Assembly (NCBI GenBank): GCA_021773835.1
Contig: JAJFJQ010000051.1
Coordinates: 124,001-188,000, forward strand
Direction of reading: 5' to 3'
DNA: 64,000 nucleotides
Origin: Gammaproteobacteria bacterium
GTDB taxonomy: Bacteria > Pseudomonadota > Gammaproteobacteria > Ga0077536
Position numbers and translations under genes: made by a program. This document shows, piece after piece, positions 44,902-52,368 of this stretch. Within the stretch, counting starts at the first letter, position 1; each line of letters opens with the position of its first letter. Under the pieces are notes generated by a model. The model made no database searches. It saw only the letters and a list, made by a program, of their open reading frames with translations, and was not told the DNA's origin.

Positions 44902-44915
44902 TTGATATGAATCAA
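44902..44915. promoter_or_regulatory. Perfect FNR box
   Basis: TTGATATGAATCAA matches all ten positions of TTGAT-N4-ATCAA. It lies 62 nt before the rightward gene at 44978 and 30 nt from the other perfect box, so each divergent gene has its own site. Confidence 0.75.
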
Positions 44916-44977
44916 CCGAAATCCCAATACGCAGTATTAACATATCCACCGAATTCAATCGCAACAAAGGAAATACA

Positions 44978-45280
44978 ATGACGGCAGATAGGGTCAGAAG
45001 TATTAAGGTTGAAATATCAGAGGCTTTAGACAAGCTCAAGTACGAAAGAGATGAACTCGAATTACAAATGCATCTCGCGAAGGCGGAAGCGCGAGATGAG
45101 TGGGAGCGGCTGGAGAAAAAATGGAACCATTTTCAGAGCAAGGCGGCGAGTGTCAGCGATGCGGCATCAGAAGCTTCGAAAGACGTTGCCACCGCGACCC
45201 ATGTACTTGCTGATGAGCTAAAGCATGGTTACCAGCGCATTCGTGAAGCGATCGCGCACGAGTCGGGAACATTGATCTGA
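44978..45280 (+). CDS. Hypothetical coiled-coil protein
   Basis: A 100-residue soluble protein, highly charged and helical through residues 5-90 (LKYERDELELQMHLAKAEAR), with a heptad-like pattern. No family is recognised. ACAAAGGAAATACA precedes ATG 44978. It is the first gene after a perfect FNR box and is followed 27 nt later by a cytochrome c gene, so it is probably oxygen-regulated together with that gene. Confidence 0.7.
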   Translation: MTADRVRSIKVEISEALDKLKYERDELELQMHLAKAEARDEWERLEKKWNHFQSKAASVSDAASEASKDVATATHVLADELKHGYQRIREAIAHESGTLI

Positions 45281-45307
45281 TCGATCGGAAATGGAGCAGT
45301 ATCGGCA

Positions 45308-45724
45308 GTGCGGTATGTGATCCCAATCGTAGCGCTGTTTTGCGCATTGGCAGCACCGCGCGTGATGACACAAGGCACGGAGGTGAACTCCGCGCTTGAA
45401 TTAGGCAAAAATAGGTTCGAAAGAAACTGTGGGATCTGCCATGGGGTTGACGCTAAAGGCGGCGGCGCCTTTGCGGTATTACTGAAAGTCACGCCGCCTG
45501 ATCTTACCGTGCTGACGAAGAACAATAACGGGAGTTTCCCTTTCGCTGAAGTGTACAACGCAATCGATGGTCGCAATACACCATTGGCGCATGGACGTGA
45601 GGGGATGCCAATATGGGGGGATCGCTATAAACAAGTGGTTGAAGACGGTAGCGAAACATTGGTCCGCGGACGAATACTTGAGCTGATTATCTACCTTGAT
45701 TCTTTACAAACAATCTACCCGTGA
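45308..45724 (+). CDS. Periplasmic monoheme cytochrome c
   Basis: A 138-residue class I cytochrome c starting at GTG 45308, with a signal peptide (residues 1-21) and heme motif CGICH (C41, C44, H45); the methionine in GMPIWG is the expected sixth ligand. It is clearly paralogous to the cytochrome at 47963: both carry PPDLTVL, the AIDGR block and the MPxWG ligand loop. It follows the coiled-coil gene and shares its FNR box. A likely electron donor to the cbb3 oxidase nearby, by inference. Confidence 0.88.
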   Translation: MRYVIPIVALFCALAAPRVMTQGTEVNSALELGKNRFERNCGICHGVDAKGGGAFAVLLKVTPPDLTVLTKNNNGSFPFAEVYNAIDGRNTPLAHGREGMPIWGDRYKQVVEDGSETLVRGRILELIIYLDSLQTIYP

Positions 45725-45744
45725 GGCGATCTCGGATAGGAATA

Positions 45745-47283
45745 CTAGTGCGTGTTAAGCCGTGCGGCGATCGCCGGAATATCGACCTCACGAGCGGTGC
45801 CCACATGAATTGTACGCTCACCCGGACCAGGCTCCTCAAATTTATTGAACTGGTTCTCCACGACCGCAGTCGTCGCTTCCGATGGATCGTCGCCATCGGT
45901 AAGCCGTTGGATCACACGTTGACGTAGTACATCAGGCGGTGCTTCGCATAGCACCACGCAGCATCTGGAATCATGCATTGCGGCCAAGGATTCAAACGCG
46001 GCACGATCGGTACGGGACAAAAATGTCGCGTCGACGATCACATTTTCACCCGCGGTGACCAATTCTTCTGTGAGTTCGAGTAATCGTGCATAGACGGTCT
46101 TGCTGATTTCTGGCTTATAGATCCCGCCACTGAGCTTGGATCCAGAGCATTGTGTACGATCGAGCCCGGCGAGTTGACGGCGAACGATATCCGACCGGAT
46201 CCGGATCCCCGGGAGTTCGGCTACTAGCTGGGCTGCCAGCCACGATTTACCCGATCCCGACACCCCACACATGAGGGTGATCGTTCCGACCCCTTGTTCG
46301 ACGATATTACTAGCCCATTTAATATGCTTATCGAGGCGAGCAGTCGCGTCTTCGTCGAACGACTGGTTCAATTGCAATGCGGCGACTTTCGCTCGAACAA
46401 GCGATCGATAAACGGCATAAAACCGAAGTAGCTGCGCGCCCGAGTAATCTCCCGTCGCTTCTAGGTAACCGTCGACGAATGCATATGCGAGGTCTTGCCG
46501 GTCACGCACGGCACAGTCCATAAATAGAAACGCGATGTCGCTAATTGCATCGATTCGGCGCAAGTCCGCACTAAATTCAATGCAGTCAAATGCCCGAATG
46601 CCGTCATCGGTAAGCACTAAATTACTGAGATGGAGGTCGCCATGACGCTCCCGGATCCAGCCGTCGCGTGCACGATCGATAAACCCGGCTTGCAATTGCT
46701 CGTAGGTATCTACGCTCCAAGTGCGCAGTCGGTCTATCGTTGCACGGTAGTCTTGCGTAGATGGTGACGCCACGAGGGTGCGAAAATTTTCACACAGTGG
46801 ATGGATGATCCGATCTCGTTGATTGACCGCGACATCATCAGTAAGCGCTGGTAGGTCGTGATAGACGGCAGCAATATCGGTAGCAAAACGCCGCAGCATT
46901 TGAGCGTCGAGTTGGTTGCGTTCGAGCAGGTGGTCTAGTTGGTTGGCGTCATCGAACTGCCGCATTTTGACTGCAAATTCGACAACATCGCTGTCGTCAC
47001 CAACATGGAAGCGTCCCCCTGGATCGACTGAAATGCAGACCACACCGCAGTAAAGCTCTGGGGCGAAATTCGAATTGCAGCGGCACTCTTCCTCGCAGTA
47101 AAAACGACGTTTGGGTAAGGTGCTGAAGTCGAGAAACCCAAAATCGACCGGCTTTTTTACCTTATAGGCAAATTCTCCGGTTAAAAATACCCATGAAATA
47201 TGTGTTTCAAATAATCGGATCTCGTCGCAGGGGTGTGGGTATGCGTCCGGCTTGCGCAATGCATCGACCAAAGCCTGTCCCAC
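45745..47283 (-). CDS. Bifunctional aminoglycoside phosphotransferase-like/AAA kinase-like protein
   Basis: A 512-residue fusion: residues about 1-335 form an APH/choline-kinase-like domain, with the catalytic-loop RHGDLHLSNLVL and metal aspartate IRAFDCIEF; residues about 340-512 form a P-loop kinase-like domain with GVSGSGKSWLA. This two-domain type is common in proteobacteria and its substrate is unknown; antibiotic resistance should not be assumed from the name. It starts at ATG 47283, 12 nt after the CBS gene on the same strand, so the two are likely co-transcribed. Confidence 0.88.
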   Translation of the reverse strand: MGQALVDALRKPDAYPHPCDEIRLFETHISWVFLTGEFAYKVKKPVDFGFLDFSTLPKRRFYCEEECRCNSNFAPELYCGVVCISVDPGGRFHVGDDSDVVEFAVKMRQFDDANQLDHLLERNQLDAQMLRRFATDIAAVYHDLPALTDDVAVNQRDRIIHPLCENFRTLVASPSTQDYRATIDRLRTWSVDTYEQLQAGFIDRARDGWIRERHGDLHLSNLVLTDDGIRAFDCIEFSADLRRIDAISDIAFLFMDCAVRDRQDLAYAFVDGYLEATGDYSGAQLLRFYAVYRSLVRAKVAALQLNQSFDEDATARLDKHIKWASNIVEQGVGTITLMCGVSGSGKSWLAAQLVAELPGIRIRSDIVRRQLAGLDRTQCSGSKLSGGIYKPEISKTVYARLLELTEELVTAGENVIVDATFLSRTDRAAFESLAAMHDSRCCVVLCEAPPDVLRQRVIQRLTDGDDPSEATTAVVENQFNKFEEPGPGERTIHVGTAREVDIPAIAARLNTH

Positions 47284-47295
47284 GGTGGTTCGCCT

Positions 47296-47733
47296 TTAAG
47301 CAGCATCGGAGCCGCCCGACGAATCGGGAAACTCTCTTTTTAGCTGTTTAGAAAGCTCACGGCACGCGTCACTGGCGCTGAAGATCCCCGCTACACGATC
47401 GCCTTTCATGACCAGTGCCGCGCCGATATGGCGCTCGGCTAGTTCGTCCAAGACTGTGATAAGTGACGTTTCGATGTCGACGACGTAGGGGTCTTCGACC
47501 ATGGCATCTTCGACCGTTAGCTCTTTGGGATCCGGATAGTCGAACTCGGGACCCAAGATCAATTTAATGTCGCGGTCGCTGATCATTCCCTTTAATTTGT
47601 GATCCGCGACGACCGGAAGGTGACGGATCCGGTGTCTCATCATCATTCTGCGCGCGTTGCCGATGGATTCGTGAACACCAATTTCGTACGGAAACGGGGT
47701 CATGACTGTTTTTATCTTGGGAATTTTGCTCAT
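47296..47733 (-). CDS. CBS-pair domain protein
   Basis: A 145-residue two-CBS protein and close paralogue of the one at 12587: both have the MTPxPxxIGxHExI opening, the ISDRDI/ITDRDI motif, DPYVVDIETSLITVLDEL, and the closing AGIFSASDACREL. An FNR-like box lies 92 nt upstream (47825-47838). It leads the leftward unit that includes the APH/AAA fusion protein. Confidence 0.9.
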   Translation of the reverse strand: MSKIPKIKTVMTPFPYEIGVHESIGNARRMMMRHRIRHLPVVADHKLKGMISDRDIKLILGPEFDYPDPKELTVEDAMVEDPYVVDIETSLITVLDELAERHIGAALVMKGDRVAGIFSASDACRELSKQLKREFPDSSGGSDAA

Positions 47734-47824
47734 CTCAAGCCCATGTGCGATCTATAGAAAGCCAACATTGATTTCCGCCCCGGTAGATAGGGTATTTAAA
47801 TATCATGTCGCTATCGGAGCTACA

Positions 47825-47838
47825 TTGATTTAGGTCAA
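47825..47838. promoter_or_regulatory. FNR-like box, one mismatch
   Basis: TTGATTTAGGTCAA has one mismatch to TTGAT-N4-ATCAA. A weaker copy, ATGACTTAGATCAA, follows at 47861-47874. The pair lies between the divergent CBS gene (47733) and cytochrome c gene (47963). Confidence 0.5.
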
Positions 47839-47962
47839 TTCGTGTCCATCCGCGTACTACATGACTTAGATCAAAAGATTGTTTCAATGGTTGTATAAAT
47901 ATGCAGCTGTGGGTAGTTGGTTTACATTTAAAATTGGACTTATGCCCTGTGAGGTGGTGAAA

Positions 47963-48388
47963 ATGAAAATCAATGATTGTGTTGTAGCCAACGTTCTCAG
48001 CGTAGCCGCTATATTATCGGTGATCGGTATCCCGGGTGTTGCTGCCAGCGATGCGGGACTCACAGAGAATGGGCGCGCACTGTACCATGACGATTGCGGA
48101 GGATGTCACGGCGCCTCTGGAAACGGCGACGGCACGGTGGCGAAGGCTTTAAAGATACCGCCGTCGGATTTGACCGTTCTGTCGAAGGACAATAGCGGGC
48201 AGTTTCCCGAAGATTACGTGCGTCGAGCCATCGACGGCAGAGACCTACCACCATTTGCTCACGGGGAAATCGCGATGCCGGTATGGGGCCGTCACTACCG
48301 AAAAAGTTTAGTCGCTTATTCGGAAGAAACGGTTCAGCGAAAGCTCGATGCGCTTGTTGCGTACTTAAAATCTATTCAAGTCGAATAG
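47963..48388 (+). CDS. Periplasmic monoheme cytochrome c
   Basis: A 141-residue class I cytochrome c with a signal peptide (residues 1-28, ending GVAAS), heme motif CGGCH (C45, C48, H49), and the ligand methionine in AMPVWG. ATG 47963 follows GAGGTGGTGAAA; the open frame extends upstream to 47879, but the signal peptide defines this start. Paralogue of 45308-45724. It is convergent with the cbb3 operon and downstream of two FNR-like motifs, which suits an electron carrier for low-oxygen respiration. Confidence 0.88.
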   Translation: MKINDCVVANVLSVAAILSVIGIPGVAASDAGLTENGRALYHDDCGGCHGASGNGDGTVAKALKIPPSDLTVLSKDNSGQFPEDYVRRAIDGRDLPPFAHGEIAMPVWGRHYRKSLVAYSEETVQRKLDALVAYLKSIQVE

Positions 48389-48429
48389 CGCCACAATCAG
48401 TCGAGATATGTAAGGACGCTTTCGTCGAA

Positions 48430-49323
48430 CTATGGTCCGTTGGCGTCTCGAGATAACAGCATAACGAGTAGCCGGATCTGCGTGTCGTCGAGCCGTTCAC
48501 CGAATGCCGGCATCTCACCCGTTCGACCATTCGCGATAGTGTGCCGCAGTGCCGCATCGTCGTTACCGTAGAGCCAAACATCATCGATGAGGTTTGGCGC
48601 GCCAAGCACGGCATTGCCGCCGCCGTCGGCGCCGTGGCAGGCGATACAAAACTGATTGTATTGCGATTGCGCCGGATGCCCGTCGGCACCACCGCGGCCT
48701 AATTTTTTTACGTAGTCCGCCATTTGGACTACACCCTTGTCGCCAAGCACAGCGGCCCAGCCAACCATCGCCGCTTTTCTACCGCCTCGGATCGATTGCT
48801 CGATTTGCTCTGGCGTACCGCCCCACTGCCAGTCTGCGTCGGTTAGGTCTGGAAAGTTAGCCGCCTGTCCTGCGGCGTCGTAGCCGTGACAGGCGGCGCA
48901 GTTACGGTCGAATATCCGCTCGGCAGACGTAACAAGCGAAGCGTCCTCACGCAAGGTGTTGAGTTGCCCTTCGGCGACAAGCTTGCGGATGCCGCCGAAT
49001 TCAGATTCGTAGTCGGCGAAACTGTCAATCAAGCGGCCGCCTTGTGACCATTTCAACGCGCCGGCATAGCTGCCGAGTCCTGGGTAAAGCATCATGTAGA
49101 TTACCGAGAACACCATTAAAGCCAGGATCAACCAAAACCACCACATGGGTGCGGGGTTCGATCCTTCGTGCAGATCCTCGTCCCACACCGGCGGATCTGT
49201 CGCTTCTGGTTCACCGTCATCAGAGAAGTAGATGCTGAACACGAACCAAGCAAGCCCGATAAAACTTACGATTGTGAGGGTAGCGATCCACCCGGACCAG
49301 AAGTCTGTCGGCATGTCAGCCAT
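48430..49323 (-). CDS. ccoP: cbb3-type cytochrome c oxidase subunit III (CcoP)
   Basis: A 297-residue diheme subunit. Two membrane helices lie at about residues 13-32 and 61-80, followed by two cytochrome c domains with CAACH (C142, C145, H146) and CIACH (C226, C229, H230). It carries electrons from soluble cytochromes to subunit CcoO/CcoN. ATG 49323 overlaps the ccoQ stop by 8 nt. Last gene of ccoNOQP. Assembly genes (ccoGHIS) are not in the window. Confidence 0.95.
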   Translation of the reverse strand: MADMPTDFWSGWIATLTIVSFIGLAWFVFSIYFSDDGEPEATDPPVWDEDLHEGSNPAPMWWFWLILALMVFSVIYMMLYPGLGSYAGALKWSQGGRLIDSFADYESEFGGIRKLVAEGQLNTLREDASLVTSAERIFDRNCAACHGYDAAGQAANFPDLTDADWQWGGTPEQIEQSIRGGRKAAMVGWAAVLGDKGVVQMADYVKKLGRGGADGHPAQSQYNQFCIACHGADGGGNAVLGAPNLIDDVWLYGNDDAALRHTIANGRTGEMPAFGERLDDTQIRLLVMLLSRDANGP

Positions 49324-49459
49324 CAGTTTTCTCGTCCTCTAGGGGAATGTTGGCGGACTTGGTGATCGTCTCGTCCGAGGAGGCCCAGAAAACCCAACCG
49401 ACAACGACGACCATAAACAGCATGACCAACATATCGCCGGCGAATATAAAAAAGGTCAT
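49316..49459 (-). CDS. ccoQ: cbb3 oxidase subunit CcoQ
   Basis: A 47-residue membrane peptide between ccoO and ccoP. ATG 49459 overlaps the ccoO stop as ATGA; AGGAGATTCGCC is its ribosome site. One hydrophobic helix (about residues 10-26) with GWVFWASS is followed by a charged tail ending EDEKTDG, the usual CcoQ form. It stabilises the oxidase complex. Too short for ordinary gene finding, but its position, size and coupling on both sides make the call secure. Confidence 0.9.
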   Translation of the reverse strand: MTFFIFAGDMLVMLFMVVVVGWVFWASSDETITKSANIPLEDEKTDG

Positions 49460-50085
49460 GGCGAATCTCCTGTGCTCTCGCGTACGCCTAATACCTGCAA
49501 ATAGGCGATCAAGGCATCGAGGTCGGTTAAGCCCGCTATTAGTGTTGGAGCTTCGTCGATCTCATCATCCGTATACGGGTGCCCGAGCGTTTGTAGTGCC
49601 CGCATCTTGAGCTGAATATCGTTGTCGGCATTTACTGCACGCTTATCTAGCCACGGGTATGCCGGCATGATGGAGTTTGCGACCACCGATCGAGGATCAA
49701 GTAAGTGTAAGCGGTGCCATACGTCGGAATATTTACCCCCGATCCGTTGTAGATCCGGTCCCGTGCGCTTGGAGCCCCATAGGAATGGTCGATCGTAGAC
49801 TGACTCATCCGCACGTGAGTAAGGCCCATAGCGCTTTACTTCTGCGAGCAGTGGCCGAATTTGCTGGGAGTGACAAACGTTACAACCTTCTCGAATATAG
49901 ATATCCCTGCCGGCCAACTCCACCGCGCCATATGGTTTCGTATTGTCGCTGGCTGTCGTCAACGACTCTTGAAAAATACTCGGCAAGACCTGAACGAGAC
50001 CGCCGAGTGCAGAGACAAACAGGATCCCGAATATCAACAAAAAGGCGTTTTCTTCTAGCTTTTTGTGTAAGCCAAGGCCGTTCAT
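49456..50085 (-). CDS. ccoO: cbb3-type cytochrome c oxidase subunit II (CcoO)
   Basis: A 209-residue monoheme subunit with an N-terminal anchor helix (about residues 14-34) and heme motif CNVCH (C68, C71, H72) in REGCNVCHSQQIRP. The family-typical KRTGPDLQRIGGKYSD and SIMPAYPWL, with its ligand methionine, follow. ATG 50085 overlaps the ccoN stop at 50082. It forms the electron-entry part of the oxidase with CcoP. Confidence 0.95.
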   Translation of the reverse strand: MNGLGLHKKLEENAFLLIFGILFVSALGGLVQVLPSIFQESLTTASDNTKPYGAVELAGRDIYIREGCNVCHSQQIRPLLAEVKRYGPYSRADESVYDRPFLWGSKRTGPDLQRIGGKYSDVWHRLHLLDPRSVVANSIMPAYPWLDKRAVNADNDIQLKMRALQTLGHPYTDDEIDEAPTLIAGLTDLDALIAYLQVLGVRESTGDSP

Positions 50086-51530
50086 TTAACCGCCCATTCC
50101 TCACTTACGATCGGCGGTTCAACCTGTATGGTCGGACGACCGATAATGGTCATGAACAAATTAAAGGTCATCAACATCGTGCCAAATAGGAAAACGAGAC
50201 CCGCAACGAGTCGCAGTGCGTAGAACGGTGGCATGCTCGCCATGATGTCTTTGAAACTGAAGCTCAACTCGCCGATTGCATCGAGACTAAGCCATAGCAA
50301 TCCCTGTGATACACCAGCGCCCCACATAGATAGAACGTAGAGCATGGTGCCGGCGAGGGCGAGCCAGAAGTGGATGTTTGCGAGCTTAACGCTGTAGAGC
50401 TTCGCACCGACGAGTCGCGGCACGAGAAAATAGAACGTGCCGTAAGTGATCATCGCGTTCCATCCGAGGGCGCCCGAATGCACATGTCCGATGGTCCAAT
50501 CGGTAAAATGGCTCACCACGTTTACACTTCGGATCGCCATCATTGGCCCTTCGAACGTCGCAAGGCCATAAAACGCGAGCGATAGCACAATGAATTTCAG
50601 CGCGGGATCGGTCTTCAGTTTTTCCGAAGCACTGGATACCGTCATGATGCCATTGATCATTGTTGCCCAAGACGGCGCGAGTAATACGAGACTCATGCCG
50701 ACGCCTAAGAACTGCACCCACTCGGGAACTGCGTTGTAGTGCAAATGATGGGGTCCGGCCCAAATGTAGCTATAGGTGAAGGCCCAAAAGGCGACGATGG
50801 ATAAACGGTAGCTCCAAATTGGGCGCTCGGCCTGTTTCGGCAAGAAGTAATACATCATGCCGAGAAATCCACCGGTCAGCAGAAAACCGACGGCGTTGTG
50901 GCCATACCACCATTGCACGATGGCGTCCGGCGCACCTGAGAATAAGGAATAGGACTTAGACATGGTGACCGGGATCGCGAGATTGTTGACGATGTGCAGC
51001 ATCGCGATGACGATAATTAAGCCACCGTAGAACCAGTTTGAAATGTAGATCGGTTTGATTCTTCGCTTGGCAATCGTGCCGAAAAACACGATGCCGAAGC
51101 ACACCCAGAGGATGGTGATTGCGATGTCGAACGGCCACTCGAGCTCAGCGTACTCCTTCGAGGATGTCCAGCCAGCGAGGAGCGACATACCACCAAGTAG
51201 CACGCAGATTTGCCAACCGAAACAACAAACCCACGCGAGTTTGGGCGCAAACAACGGTACATGACTTGTGCGCTGCACGCTGTAGAAAGCCGTGCCCATG
51301 AGTGCCGATACACCGAAACCGAAGATCACTCCGTTCGTGTGTAGGGGTCGCAGCCTGCCGAAGGACAGCCATGGCATCCCCAGGTCTAGACTTGGCCAGA
51401 TGAGCTCGGCCGCAATGTAGACGCCGACCGACATCGCAACGACCGCCCACAACATTGAAAACATTACCAGCGCCGTCACGACCTCATCGAAATAAAACTC
51501 CTTTTCGTTTGATAGCTCGGTGTCGGACAC
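50082..51530 (-). CDS. ccoN: cbb3-type cytochrome c oxidase subunit I (CcoN)
   Basis: The catalytic heme-copper subunit, 482 residues with 12 helices. Ligand regions are all present: RPLHTNGVIFGFG (low-spin heme), WWYGHNAVGFLL and GPHHLHY (CuB), and IGHVHSGALGWN (both hemes). The start is taken as GTG 51530, directly after the TAG of the Yip1 gene at 51533; an earlier GTG at 51569 would overlap that gene. The enzyme is a high-affinity terminal oxidase for microaerobic growth. No FNR box was found upstream of the operon. Confidence 0.94.
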   Translation of the reverse strand: MSDTELSNEKEFYFDEVVTALVMFSMLWAVVAMSVGVYIAAELIWPSLDLGMPWLSFGRLRPLHTNGVIFGFGVSALMGTAFYSVQRTSHVPLFAPKLAWVCCFGWQICVLLGGMSLLAGWTSSKEYAELEWPFDIAITILWVCFGIVFFGTIAKRRIKPIYISNWFYGGLIIVIAMLHIVNNLAIPVTMSKSYSLFSGAPDAIVQWWYGHNAVGFLLTGGFLGMMYYFLPKQAERPIWSYRLSIVAFWAFTYSYIWAGPHHLHYNAVPEWVQFLGVGMSLVLLAPSWATMINGIMTVSSASEKLKTDPALKFIVLSLAFYGLATFEGPMMAIRSVNVVSHFTDWTIGHVHSGALGWNAMITYGTFYFLVPRLVGAKLYSVKLANIHFWLALAGTMLYVLSMWGAGVSQGLLWLSLDAIGELSFSFKDIMASMPPFYALRLVAGLVFLFGTMLMTFNLFMTIIGRPTIQVEPPIVSEEWAVK

Positions 51531-51532
51531 GA

Positions 51533-52147
51533 CTAAATACCGATCGACGGCCCAATGCCGCGGCCCCACAAGGCGACCGTGAGACCGAGTAAGCTCACAG
51601 CGCCGACGAGTAGGTAACCAATCAATGCCGACGCCATTAACATCCCCCGTTCCGGGCTGATGTCGAGTACGATCGGTAAGCCTTTATATAAGAGATACAT
51701 ACTCCAGATCAGGGGCGGGATCAGTCCTACGACGTTGAGAAAGACGTGCGGAAATAAATGCATGACGCTGCCGGCGACAAGCGGGGCGGCAATAATCGCG
51801 ATAAGCGCGAAATGGATGCCTAGTGCGTGTCGAGCACCGTAGGTCGATGCCATCCATTGAGCGACGATAGCGGCGCTAACAAAGCCGAATAGCAGTGCGA
51901 AGAAGTAGGCAATACTAATTAGGACTAGGTCATTGGATGGTACGATTAAGGGCTGTTCTGCGCCGAGGCGCCAGCCAAATTTAGATGCCCCGATATAGGC
52001 AAACACAGGAGGGACGATAGCCAACCACAGCACATACTTCAAAAAGATAAGGTGTGCTTGTGGCTCCGCGTTCGATAATTCTTCAAACACGCTCGTCGGG
52101 TTAAACAACACGCGAAACAATAGCCACGATGAGACAACGTCTTTCAT
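51533..52147 (-). CDS. Yip1-family membrane protein
   Basis: A 204-residue inner-membrane protein with five hydrophobic helices and a short N-terminal amphipathic segment (VLFNPTSVFEEL) typical of bacterial Yip1-domain proteins, whose role is unclear. ATG 52147 starts the unit; its stop at 51533 almost abuts ccoN, so it is likely the first gene of the cco operon. It may assist membrane assembly of the oxidase, but that is only association. Confidence 0.8.
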   Translation of the reverse strand: MKDVVSSWLLFRVLFNPTSVFEELSNAEPQAHLIFLKYVLWLAIVPPVFAYIGASKFGWRLGAEQPLIVPSNDLVLISIAYFFALLFGFVSAAIVAQWMASTYGARHALGIHFALIAIIAAPLVAGSVMHLFPHVFLNVVGLIPPLIWSMYLLYKGLPIVLDISPERGMLMASALIGYLLVGAVSLLGLTVALWGRGIGPSIGI

Positions 52148-52368
52148 CTGTCAATTCTTATAATCTATTTGCGGGTGTAGGCTGCTGGAAAAAAGTTAGT
52201 GCTGTGCTATTGCGTTCTAGTGTAAGCCCGTCAATCGAACGTCGACATCCGTACTACTACCTAGTGTAGTTCGGAGATCCGGTATTGTATGCCTGGGAGA
52301 TCGCAAGAAACGGCATTCGTTCGGCGTTGTAATTCGTTAAACTTAGCTCGTTCTCGGGCAACACGGTA

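Noticed and set aside
45745-47283. Aminoglycoside resistance gene
   Set aside because: It is an APH-fold/P-loop kinase fusion of the common unassigned type; the fold name does not support a resistance function.
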